Positions 44,420 through 54,600 of a stretch of DNA of 64,000 bases are shown piece by piece. The notes under the pieces were generated by a model that was given only the letters and a program-made list of their open reading frames with translations, was not told the DNA's origin and did not search any database. The stretch lies in assembly GCA_041859045.1 (NCBI GenBank), contig JBHELB010000008.1:24907-88906 (forward strand). Reading direction: 5' to 3'. A program made the translations under genes and the position numbers. Within the stretch, counting starts at the first letter, position 1; each line of letters begins with the position of its first letter. This DNA is from JBHELB01 sp041859045 (lineage in GTDB: Bacteria > Hydrogenedentota > Hydrogenedentia > Hydrogenedentales > SLHB01).

Positions 44420-44432
44420 GCGGAGGAAGAAC

Positions 44433-47400
44433 GTGAACCAGGTGCGAGGCGATAGCGCGAGGAAGCAAAGACCAACGCGGCGCGGCGCGGCGGACCGCGG
44501 CGCGGCCTTGCTGATCGTCGTGGCGATACTCGCGATCCTGTTTGTGCTGGCGGCGCCGTTCTTCAGCACGACGCGGGTCGAGCTAAACACCGCCACGAAC
44601 ATGCGCAACGCCGTGCAGGCCGCGAACATCGCGAACGCCGGTTTCGCGATGGCGGTTTCGACGCTTCAGCACGATGCGCTGGCCCACTCCACCTACACCT
44701 CGCTCGATCATGCGTGGCGCACGTACTACAGCGGCGCGTGGGTGGCGCAAAAGAGCTGGATGAAGCAGGCCGGCAGCGCGATGCCGCGAATCGACGGCGC
44801 GCTGGTCGACGATCTTGGCGACACCGTCTACATTCCGCGAGAATCAACCGCGGAACCGGAAGGAGAAGGCGGAACCCGCCTGCGCAATTATCTCGAAGGG
44901 CTGGACACCTTCGTCACGCCCGCCGACGTCGATTCCGCGGGGACGACCTACGCGGATGTGGTCAATACCTTCGCCGACTACGATAACGACGGCGATGGGT
45001 TAAAGGATTCGATGTGGATCCCCGTGCCGATAGACCGCCTGGCCGAAGCGGACGGGATCGACAACGATCTGGATAGTCTGATCGTATCCGTCAATCGCGA
45101 CCCCGCCCAAGATCCCTGGATCGACGAGCCCGGCGAGAGAATCGTCTTTCTCTACCTGGGCACGAGTGATGGTCTCGACAACGACGCCGATGGCGTGATT
45201 GACGAGCAGGACGAGAACCGTCTCTTCTGGACGATGGATCTCCCTTCGATCGTCTTCATCGCCAACGTCACCAGCGCGCTAAATCTCAACGTCATTGATC
45301 CTGTCGTCGCCAGTCTGCCGCCTCTGGTGGACAGACTCGACAACGACTTTGACTTCGTGGTGAACGAAAGCAACGAAGCGTACATCTTCTCTCCTCGGGC
45401 GCTTATCGCAAATCCGTCGCCGAGTCCCGCTACCATCCAGGATTTAAACTGGAGCACCATCGGCACCACCGCAACGTTTTGGAAACTGCGCAGCACGGCC
45501 ACCGGCGCGGAGCCGCGCCTTGAAGACGTTATGGTGCTGGAGGAAGGGCGCGCCTACACCAATATTATCTCACCGCGCTATACCGGCAGGCCGGACAAGG
45601 TCCACACCGCCGCGGGCGAGCCGATGTGCGACATTGCGGGGCGCGTAGCGGTGTTGATCACCGACGCGTCGAGCAAGGTGAACCTGAACGCGGTGAACGC
45701 CTACTCGTTCGAAGAGCGCCCCGACGACGCCAACAAACCGCTGAAGCGCGCGCTACACTTTGGCACGACCTTGGAAGAATACGACCTGCGCGTGATGCAA
45801 GGCGCGAACGATGGGCTCGGGCGAACCGTATCGGCGCGCATACGCGCGTTGCTTATGGGCAACTCCAGAGGCGTGTCCGCGATCCCCGATGGAATTGACT
45901 CGACAGGGGGAGCGGCGGACGACGGTTATCTAACGCGCACGCAAAGCGACTTCGCGGTGGACATCAGCCTGCCCGGCTATGGGCGCATCGACGACAACGG
46001 CGATATGCTCTGGGCGACTATGAACGGTATCGACGACGACGGCGACGGACTCATCGACGAAGGCCTGAATCCGGTGCTCACCGCATACCTCGGCCTGGGC
46101 ATGGAAGGCATCGACGAGCCGCGCGAATACCAACGCTACCGCCCGCTGCGCAACGAAGTCGGTGAAGGAAACGACTGGGACGTAAGCCTGGTCAACGAAC
46201 TGCGCAACGCAGGGCTGAGTAGCGTGACCACCGATCCGCCGCATCCCATCGGCGCGCTCGGCGATACCTACCTGCGCACGGTGGAACAGGTGCGGGAAGC
46301 AAAGGACGTTGGCGACGCGCGCATGGCGATCGTTACGCCACTGTCCACGGTGCACAGCGAGGATCGAAACGACCGAGTCGCCATGCGCGACGCGAACAAC
46401 GTGAGCCGCGCACCCGGCGACCGCCCAATCTCGGGACTCAAGCAGGACTTCCGCTTCGCGACCGCCGAGCCGATCATCGAAGCGTTGCGGCAAGACTGGG
46501 GCTTCGCGCCGAGCAAGCCGCTGGACCGGAACAATAATACCGTCGCCTCGGGTGATGGCGCGCTGTTCGCCGAAGGCCTGCGCAGCGAAGCGCACGATTT
46601 CGAGTTGTTCAACCTCGCGCAGCCGGCCGCGGCGCTGTTCTCAGATGGCGCCTTCAGCGCGGCCAAGATGCCCGCCGACCGCGAGCTGCGTGCGCTGCAA
46701 CTGGCCGTGAATGTCCAGGACGCGCGCGACGCCGATCACGCCCGCAGCGAGGTCACCGTCACCCAACCCGACGAATGGTGGAGCAAGGTCTTCAGCGACG
46801 GAACCAAGACGATCACCTATACCCAAGCCGGTATCGAAGACATCCGCATCAACGAGATCATGGTCCGTCCCGTGCGTCGTGTCGAAGCCGAAGCCACGCT
46901 GCAAGCGCGGAATCTGGGCGACTATACCGCGCAGTTTGATCCAAACCTGACCCCCACGTATCCCACAGGTCACCCGGCAGGCCTCGCCCCCCTCGCGGGC
47001 ATGGTCCTGCCGAAATTCGACGTGCAGCGGCTGTATATGACCGATGAAGAAGCGACTTGGCCCGCACAAGACATTTCCGCCAATTGGACAATGTCTGCGA
47101 CGCCTGAGACTTACGTGAACGGCGCAACCGCGACGCCGATGGGTCCAAAGGCGGTGCTGTCAACCACTACGGTAATTGTCTCGATTCTGAAAGAATTTGG
47201 CAATCCATCTGCCGACACTGTCACCGTTCCGAACCTTCTCGAGTTCGTATTTCGCCCGACCGAGGGCCTTCCTCCGGGGCGGTATTATCTGTTGGTCAAT
47301 ACCACCAACGCGACCGGCGCGCCCACGGTAACCGCAGCAAACGCGGGACGTCTCAAGTACGTGATCAAGCACGTGGACCCCGCCGTACCGGTACCCGATC

Positions 47401-50400
47401 CGGACACGGTCAATCCTCCGACTCTGGGAACGTCCATCATCAACGATTTCGCCTTCTGGGCGCAGGATGGTTCGGGGGTGGATCCCTCGCGTTCGGCCGC
47501 TTACGCGGAGCCATTCTCCGGAAACGGCACTTGGGGCGCGGGCTTCGTATTCTTGCCCACGCAGGTGGTCCCGGGCGCGGTGGATGCCGCGACCGAGGAC
47601 ACGAGTGGGCTGTATGGTCTTGGGTACTATGAGGATTCCGCGTATACCGTAGGGCTTCGTGAAGGCGAGGAACTGCACGTCGCGGTGTATCTGGCCGATG
47701 CAACGGGCGATGAACTCGCGATCAATTTCTTCGATTTCAGTCAGGAACCGGACCACGAATGGGTGGAGGTGGTCAACACCGCCAAGTACGACCCGAATCT
47801 AGGCACGACCCCGGCGGCCCAGGCCGTCGATATGTCGGGGTGGACGCTGGAAATGAACGTGGCGGACGGGCTGACGTCCACAACCCCTTCGGGTATTACG
47901 CCCAAGCGCGTGAAGATGACCGTGCCCCCGAACACGAAGATCGCCCCGGGCGGCTCGCTGTTGCTGGGGTTTGACAAGTTCGACGACGCGTTCTGTTTCG
48001 ACGGGGGGAACCCACCGCCTACAGTGGGCGATCCGCCGATTCCCACAGGGCTTGCGGCGAACACTCCCTGGCCGAACCCGTACATTGGCATAGGCAACGA
48101 TCTGAAGACGCGTGCGTACTATGTGAGCAACCAGACGACGGGCCTCGTGGCGGTTCCGGCGCAGTCGGCGCGCACGCTGATCTCGGCGAACGGCATTGGC
48201 CTCGCGCGCGATTTCCGCCTGCCTGTCTTGGCGGAGGTAACCGAACCGCCAATTCCGAATCGCTGGTTGCCCGTGCCCAATGGATTCGATGGCACATGGG
48301 TAAACCCGGATGACGGGATCACCGGAAACGCTGACTTACGCAAGGAAGCGGCACTGGGCCAGAGCGTATTCACGCGCCACCTCGATGTGACGGTGCCGGA
48401 AGGCGACTTCGTCGATCGCAACGGCGATGGCGTAGCCGACAGAGACGATCCCGAAGCGGAAGTGCAGTCGACGTCGATCGTCGCGGGCCGCGACAACCTC
48501 ACGCTGGGGCTTCCGCCCGAGCAAAAGCCCTGGGACCGCATTGTGCAGCTTCAATGGCCGAGCGACGAGGAAGTGGGGTACCCGCAAGGGGGGCCTGGGG
48601 GCGAAGGGGAGGCCCTGCAGAAGCTATCCAACCTGCTGCTGCGCGGCGGAATGTTCCCGAACTATCCGGAGTTCGACGGCATCGACAACGACGACGACAA
48701 CGCCGTGCTGAGTTCCGACCGATTCGACAACAACGGGAATTACACTGTCGACTCTAGTACCGAGGGCGTCGACGAAGGGCGTCATTATTACGAAAAGGCG
48801 GGCCAATCGGAAGGTTACCCGGCGCTAGGCTTTGCCCGTAACGTTCGCGTGCCCGGCGCGCCGACGCAGTCGATCGCCGCGCTGCAAGACAACGTGGTGT
48901 ATGGCATGGCGACCGCGCCCGATGTCAATGCGACCGGCGGGGTCAGCAGCACTCTGCCGGACTACACCTACGTTGGGAACGTCGGCAGCATGCCCGAGGC
49001 TTGGCGGTTATTTGTCGAGCGTCGTGCGTTTCCCGGCGACTGCGTGGCGGTGACGCTCAAGGATGCGGCGAACCGTGTGGTGGACCGCGTGACGTATACC
49101 CAGTCGGATGTGGAGAACGCGGCGGCGGACGACAAGGTGTATTTCCCGCCGTCGGTGAAGGACGGCACGGGCACGACGCGCTGGCCGGAAAATTCGATGG
49201 CGCTGGACTTCTACCGTTCGCTCGAGCGGCGGCACCCGTTGTACACCGGCGATCTGCACGGCACCCAAAACCGCTGGCAGGCGACGGACGGCAATTACGA
49301 CGACTGGGCGCCGAACATGGGCCCCGGCGAGTACGTCTACGACCCCGCCGACTCCTCGGGCACGGCGCTGCTGTATTCGTGGTTCGATCAATGGCTGCCG
49401 AATGCCGGTTTTGTGAACGATTCGGACCCTGTGGCGATGCGGCGCGCCAACGCGAAGCGGTACGCGCACGCGTTGAACGCATCGCCGCTACGGGCCAACT
49501 TCGAAGAGCGCGTGCTGGACGACAAAGAAGCATACACCTACACATTTAGGACCGATAGTGGCGGTTTCATTTGGACGCTCGGGCCGGAGGTGGAGGATGG
49601 TAACAGGTACTACCACGGGCTCTCCTACGACTTGCCCGGTATTGAGTGGGCCCCGAGCGAAGCCCGGGTGCAGAATCGCCAGATCGTCTCCATGGGCGAT
49701 GTCGTACGGATGCCGTCGTTTGTCTTCAGAGAGCGCGTGGGATACTCCAACTTCACGGCGAACGGTCTCCTGTTCGCTGGACGCACCGAGACGCAACGCC
49801 TGACCGGCGCGCTCGTGGGACAGTCGAATTTCGACCACGTCGCGGCGAATCAGTCCACCCTGGGCACGGAGGAATACCCCGAGGTGATCCCGAGCGACCT
49901 CACCGTGCTTTCCTCGATTGCGTCGTTTGACTCCAAGGTATTGTCCGTCGGGCAGTGCGCCGTGGTGCATCCGATCTATCCGACCGTGTCCACGCTGAAC
50001 GTGCATACCCGCAACCTCGCGTGGCACAAACTGAGCACCGGCAGCACGATCGAACCGCCGGGCGCGTGGGCCCCGCTGTTCACCTATAGCAACGACGCAG
50101 GCTCGCCGTCGATGGCCCCGTTGTTCGCGGGTAAACTGTCGTATCCGCGCAAAGACCCGGAGACGCTCCGTCAAGCGGACTGGTTCGACTACCGCCCCGC
50201 CGCCAGCGAATTCCCCGTGGCGCAAGCCTTTATGTTGCACCCCGCGTCCACGGCGTTGGTCACCGATTTCGACCGCTGGCCATTGCCCAAACGCGCGGGC
50301 TACTACGTGTCGACGAACGTGTTCCGCGATCCCGACGGCACGGCGCGCACACTGTCGCTGCCCAGCAACGGACGGTACGATGTCACAGGAGAGGACGAGT

Positions 50401-51623
50401 ATACGTTCCCGCCCCCCTACGACCGCATCGACGACGCCCATGGGGCTGTGGCCCTGTTCGTGTGGGATGGCGCGAGCGGGCTCGAGAACGGCGAGTACGA
50501 CCTGTATGCGCGGGTGAACGAGCCGATGGACCTGCTCATGGCGGCCGACGCGAAGCATTTGGAGACCGTGATCAACTCGCAAGGCCTGCTCACCCCGCTC
50601 GGGCGCGATTTTGTCGCGCTGGCGCGCGGCACGACGGAGTCGTCGGTGCTGGTGGACCTCGAAGCGCTTACCGATGTGGACGGCGACGGCAAATGCTGGA
50701 CCGAGCCCTCTGGCCTGCCCGAAACGCGCGAGGACGGCTTGCCGCAGGAAGGTGAGTTGAATCATCAAGAGGGCTTCGGCGAACTGCGCGGCGCGAAACC
50801 GAACAGCGAAGGGCTCGTGCACTACGGCAAGGTCCGCGTCGAGCACAACTACCTTGCGGTGATGGTGCGCAACTGGAGCACGCCGGGCCAGGTGCTGCGG
50901 TTCTCGGGCCTTGTGCTGACGCCCAACAAACGGACGCCGGGCCGCATCAACATCAACACCATGCTCACGACGCGGGTAAAGGACTCGACGACGAAGTACA
51001 ACCATCCGCTCACGGGTACGCCGGGCCTGCTGGGCAAGCGTCCAGTCCCCCCCCCAAATCCGACCATACCAGAGAAGAAGCCTCCTTGGATTCCGCCGTC
51101 GTGGGAGACTCCCGATACCGCTTCGTGGCGTGCGCTGTTGGAACCGCCTGCGGCGGACGACGACATGGGCGCGACGGGTACCGTGTATACGGCGGCGCTG
51201 GAGATGGCCAAGGGATTAACCACGCGCCGGGGAACCGGCTGGGTGTGGAACGATGGCCGCTACTTCACCACGCCCACGGATATGCTGTTCTGGAAAACGG
51301 ACGGTGGCCTAAACACTTCCGGCAACGAAGTTCCGCTGAATCGCGATTGGGACGGTACCGGCGCGGGCGTGCCGTACGTGCTCGCGCCCGCCACGAAGGG
51401 ACTAGGCAGTAGCACCGAGGCGAAACAGCGGCAGTTTGAAGAGGCGATTCTGCGTTACAGCGCGCTGGCCAACTGGCTGACCACGCGGTCGGATGTGTTT
51501 GAAGTCACGGTGACCGGCCAGAGCGGGTACTTGAGCGATCCCCAGCGGCCCCAGGATTACCGCGCGGAAGGCGGCTTTGTGGTGACCGGTGAACATAAGA
51601 CCCGAACGATCTACGAACGGTGA
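44433..51623 (+). CDS. gspK: giant GspK-like tip pseudopilin (2396 residues)
   Basis: The GTG start at 44433 has GGAGGAAG upstream. The N-terminus ADRG^AALLIVVAILAILFVL is the GspK leader-helix, lacking Glu5 as K does. The C-terminal block GRININTMLTTR (from residue 2170) and the final YSALANWLTTRSDVFEVTVTG match the end of GspK/PilX-like proteins. Between them lie about 2000 extra residues. These include Asp-rich calcium-loop-like motifs at about 182 (DYDNDGDGLKD), 207, 246 (DGLDNDADGVID), 531, 1328 and 1415. Lamin-tail-like segments appear at about 803 (DIRINEIMV) and about 1107 (DHEWVEVVNT ... MSGWTLEMN). Classical GspK has about 325 residues. A run of nine C (51047-51055) is a possible slippage site. 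It probably projects from the fibre tip. Confidence 0.9.
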   Translation: MNQVRGDSARKQRPTRRGAADRGAALLIVVAILAILFVLAAPFFSTTRVELNTATNMRNAVQAANIANAGFAMAVSTLQHDALAHSTYTSLDHAWRTYYSGAWVAQKSWMKQAGSAMPRIDGALVDDLGDTVYIPRESTAEPEGEGGTRLRNYLEGLDTFVTPADVDSAGTTYADVVNTFADYDNDGDGLKDSMWIPVPIDRLAEADGIDNDLDSLIVSVNRDPAQDPWIDEPGERIVFLYLGTSDGLDNDADGVIDEQDENRLFWTMDLPSIVFIANVTSALNLNVIDPVVASLPPLVDRLDNDFDFVVNESNEAYIFSPRALIANPSPSPATIQDLNWSTIGTTATFWKLRSTATGAEPRLEDVMVLEEGRAYTNIISPRYTGRPDKVHTAAGEPMCDIAGRVAVLITDASSKVNLNAVNAYSFEERPDDANKPLKRALHFGTTLEEYDLRVMQGANDGLGRTVSARIRALLMGNSRGVSAIPDGIDSTGGAADDGYLTRTQSDFAVDISLPGYGRIDDNGDMLWATMNGIDDDGDGLIDEGLNPVLTAYLGLGMEGIDEPREYQRYRPLRNEVGEGNDWDVSLVNELRNAGLSSVTTDPPHPIGALGDTYLRTVEQVREAKDVGDARMAIVTPLSTVHSEDRNDRVAMRDANNVSRAPGDRPISGLKQDFRFATAEPIIEALRQDWGFAPSKPLDRNNNTVASGDGALFAEGLRSEAHDFELFNLAQPAAALFSDGAFSAAKMPADRELRALQLAVNVQDARDADHARSEVTVTQPDEWWSKVFSDGTKTITYTQAGIEDIRINEIMVRPVRRVEAEATLQARNLGDYTAQFDPNLTPTYPTGHPAGLAPLAGMVLPKFDVQRLYMTDEEATWPAQDISANWTMSATPETYVNGATATPMGPKAVLSTTTVIVSILKEFGNPSADTVTVPNLLEFVFRPTEGLPPGRYYLLVNTTNATGAPTVTAANAGRLKYVIKHVDPAVPVPDPDTVNPPTLGTSIINDFAFWAQDGSGVDPSRSAAYAEPFSGNGTWGAGFVFLPTQVVPGAVDAATEDTSGLYGLGYYEDSAYTVGLREGEELHVAVYLADATGDELAINFFDFSQEPDHEWVEVVNTAKYDPNLGTTPAAQAVDMSGWTLEMNVADGLTSTTPSGITPKRVKMTVPPNTKIAPGGSLLLGFDKFDDAFCFDGGNPPPTVGDPPIPTGLAANTPWPNPYIGIGNDLKTRAYYVSNQTTGLVAVPAQSARTLISANGIGLARDFRLPVLAEVTEPPIPNRWLPVPNGFDGTWVNPDDGITGNADLRKEAALGQSVFTRHLDVTVPEGDFVDRNGDGVADRDDPEAEVQSTSIVAGRDNLTLGLPPEQKPWDRIVQLQWPSDEEVGYPQGGPGGEGEALQKLSNLLLRGGMFPNYPEFDGIDNDDDNAVLSSDRFDNNGNYTVDSSTEGVDEGRHYYEKAGQSEGYPALGFARNVRVPGAPTQSIAALQDNVVYGMATAPDVNATGGVSSTLPDYTYVGNVGSMPEAWRLFVERRAFPGDCVAVTLKDAANRVVDRVTYTQSDVENAAADDKVYFPPSVKDGTGTTRWPENSMALDFYRSLERRHPLYTGDLHGTQNRWQATDGNYDDWAPNMGPGEYVYDPADSSGTALLYSWFDQWLPNAGFVNDSDPVAMRRANAKRYAHALNASPLRANFEERVLDDKEAYTYTFRTDSGGFIWTLGPEVEDGNRYYHGLSYDLPGIEWAPSEARVQNRQIVSMGDVVRMPSFVFRERVGYSNFTANGLLFAGRTETQRLTGALVGQSNFDHVAANQSTLGTEEYPEVIPSDLTVLSSIASFDSKVLSVGQCAVVHPIYPTVSTLNVHTRNLAWHKLSTGSTIEPPGAWAPLFTYSNDAGSPSMAPLFAGKLSYPRKDPETLRQADWFDYRPAASEFPVAQAFMLHPASTALVTDFDRWPLPKRAGYYVSTNVFRDPDGTARTLSLPSNGRYDVTGEDEYTFPPPYDRIDDAHGAVALFVWDGASGLENGEYDLYARVNEPMDLLMAADAKHLETVINSQGLLTPLGRDFVALARGTTESSVLVDLEALTDVDGDGKCWTEPSGLPETREDGLPQEGELNHQEGFGELRGAKPNSEGLVHYGKVRVEHNYLAVMVRNWSTPGQVLRFSGLVLTPNKRTPGRININTMLTTRVKDSTTKYNHPLTGTPGLLGKRPVPPPNPTIPEKKPPWIPPSWETPDTASWRALLEPPAADDDMGATGTVYTAALEMAKGLTTRRGTGWVWNDGRYFTTPTDMLFWKTDGGLNTSGNEVPLNRDWDGTGAGVPYVLAPATKGLGSSTEAKQRQFEEAILRYSALANWLTTRSDVFEVTVTGQSGYLSDPQRPQDYRAEGGFVVTGEHKTRTIYER

Positions 51624-51627
51624 TGAC

Positions 51628-54600
51628 ATGAACACACGCATGATGGAAAAACGCCGCTGCGCCGCGCTGGCGTTGGCGCTGCTGCTTCTGCTGCCTGCGG
51701 CGGCCTTCGCGCAAGGCCCATATAACGTTATTGCGGTTACGTCAAATAACAGCTATGCAGGCGCGGACTACATCACACAGGACTTTCAGGACGCGATCAC
51801 TCAAGTCGCCGATGGCGGGCGCATCATCGTCGATGTCGGCGTGTGGAATGTTTCTCCTGTTACGCTCTCCCGTGAACTCACGATTGTCGCCAATTCCGGA
51901 ATCGATCCCTGGAAGTATGTGCTGAGTGCTCAGGAAAGCGGTCCGCAAAGCGGTCCGCTCTTCGATGTGAGTGCGGGAGCAAAGCTTACAATTGAAGGAA
52001 TCTCTCTCTTTGGAGGAAATCCTGCTGTTCTCGTTTCCGGCACCGCTACATCGCACGCGTCTGTCACGTTGCGACGATGCTACATTCGCGGCAGTGAGAG
52101 CAACGGCGTCACAGTCGGCAACTACTCCGACGCGGAAATCGGTAATTGCAGTATCGTGAAAAATGCAGAGGGCCACCACGGCGTCCAGGTATCCGGCGAA
52201 GATACAGAACTTGACATGTATTTCTGCTCCCTTATAGAAAACGGCAAATCGGGGATCAAGATCGGAAAAGTGAAAAAAAGCAGCGTTGTAAACACACTAA
52301 TGCACAAAAACGGCGAGTATGGTGGCGATTTCTCCGGAGCAGACAGTAATTTGACGCTGAAAGACAACGTTGTCACCAAGAACCAAAGCGGCCAATATAA
52401 TAACCCACCAAGCGGGGCTCCCGCCCCGATTCCGATGCCCGGTGATGATCCTCAGATACTAGGGGATAGTTCTCCGAATCCACCGTTTACGGCGTGGTAT
52501 GGACAAATGGATTCAGCGTCCGAGTTGAAAGATAAAGTGCCTGGTACAGGATTGTCCAGCAACGCCTTCAAAGACCTTGATGGCCAGGTTCGGCCTTTTA
52601 ACGGACTCAGCGACATCGGGGCGGATGAGTACAGTACGGAGTCTCCCACGACCGTACGATGGGAAGCGTGTGTTATTACCCCCAAGGCTACATTGATAGC
52701 AGGAGAGCCGGTGGGAACAGATGGTGCAAACGTAACAATCCGACTCAGTAACGCAGCGGGAGATATTAAAGGTTTCTGGATACCACAAGGTGGGCAGAGA
52801 GATAATCTAGACCACAGGCAGTTTGTTGCCCTCACATATCGAGGAGCGGGGTACTATGAGGGGAAGATCAACTCGCTTACGACACAGTTAGGCGACGCAG
52901 ACGGATCAGGCAGCATCTCCGCAGGCGATCTAATTGCTGATGGACATGCCGTTTTCTATCTGATTATTGAGGGGACTGTCCTGACCGTTACAAATTCCCA
53001 GGTCGTACTTCAGGCGAAGGCGGGACGGCATTTCACGGTGGACACGATTCCGCCGGAGGTGGACTACTACTGCTACACGGATCAGAAGATCTACCCGGGC
53101 AGCGCGCCGTTGGGCGGCGACACTACGCCGATCTTTGTGGACAACGCCTCGGCCGGGCCGTACGCGGCGCTATCGGTCGATGGCGCGACGCATCCCGGGT
53201 TGCCTTTGCCAACCACGCCGCTGCAACAGGCGGACGACGGCTTCATCCGCTCGAGCGTTGCGCCGTACCCCCACGCCCCGTTTGACAGTCTGGGGTTTCT
53301 GGCCGCGGCATCGGCCCCGGTCAAGGGGGCGCAGGTGTTCTTCAACACCGGCTCGCGCTCGAACAACCCCAATGTGCTCTATGCATCGCCCGACTACAAC
53401 CTGAAAATTCGGATCGGCCTGCGTTTCGCCGATCCGCCCGTGCGCGATAAAGACGGCAAACCGGTGGGCAGCGCTCCAGACGAAACACTCTCTGAGTTAA
53501 CCACTCGCGGCCCCTCGGGCTTCGAGCCGGGCAACGGCACGGCGACCTCTCCGCAAGAACTCGTGCAGAACACCGCGGCCGGATGGGAGAGCATCTCTGG
53601 TAGATCCCTGGGCAGCAACGCGGTAAATATCCAGTACACTTACGGTGCCACGAATAGTTCGTTCAGCGGCGGCTCATCAGTATATCCGCCGAACTTCTCC
53701 GCCGCCTACACCCCGCAGCGGTACAAGTGGAACGGCAGTACGGGCGTTCTTGAAGCGGTTACTAACGACGGGCTGTCGGCACGATGGAGTTTTCTCGACG
53801 TGGCGAATAGCGCGGAAGGAATTCCCTACTCCTATGCGCCGCTGCAAACGGGTATGCGGTTTGTGGCCAAAGACCGCGCGGGCAACGGCATGGAGAGCGA
53901 TACCGCGCCGCTGAACCTCTACTGGATGACCGGGCGGCCCGCGCCGCAGACGCGCATCTCGCAGAACCTCGAAGGGCAGACGTTCTCGCCGCGCGACTTG
54001 TCGGTCAGTTGGCGCATCGAACGCAACAACGCGCCGGAAGTCGCCGGAACGCAACCAAGGCCCGCATTCGTTTACCGGTTCTGGGAACTGGTGACGGGCG
54101 TTATGGCCCCGGGCGTGCCGCAGGGACCGTATCAGGCCATCACGGACCTCGGCGGCAACGGCATCAACGGTTGGTCAAGCTGGACCAGCGACACGGTGCT
54201 CTCCACGGCGGTGCTCGAGAGTCTGCTGCAGGCGAAACCGAACCGCTGGCTGTTGCTGACCGTGTTCGGCGTGGATGAGGCCGGCAACGTGGACCCGTGG
54301 CCCGCCAATGAACTCGGCGTGGACGCCGCGGGACGGGTGTATACCGTGAGCGGCGTGTCGTCGGGGCGCAACTGGTGCCGGTTCCGCCTGGGCGAAGGCG
54401 TCGACACGCAGGTGCTGTGGAACTTGGAGCGGCTCACGCCGGATCCTACAACGTTTGGCGCGGCGACGTTGGTTCCTTACCGCAAGGATGACGACCTGCA
54501 AGCAACGTTCACGCTGAACGGCGTCTTCCCCAATGGCCCGCACGTACACCGCGTGCAGTGGGAACTGTCTTCGAACCCAGAGAGCTTGCCGAAACCTCCG

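Noticed and set aside
43007..44629. 540-codon antisense frame over gspJ
   Set aside because: Low-complexity Arg/Val/His-rich shadow of a well-supported sense gene.
49488..51005. 505-codon antisense frame over gspK
   Set aside because: Composition is that of an antisense shadow; no signal, RBS or domain, whereas the sense frame is continuous with gspK.
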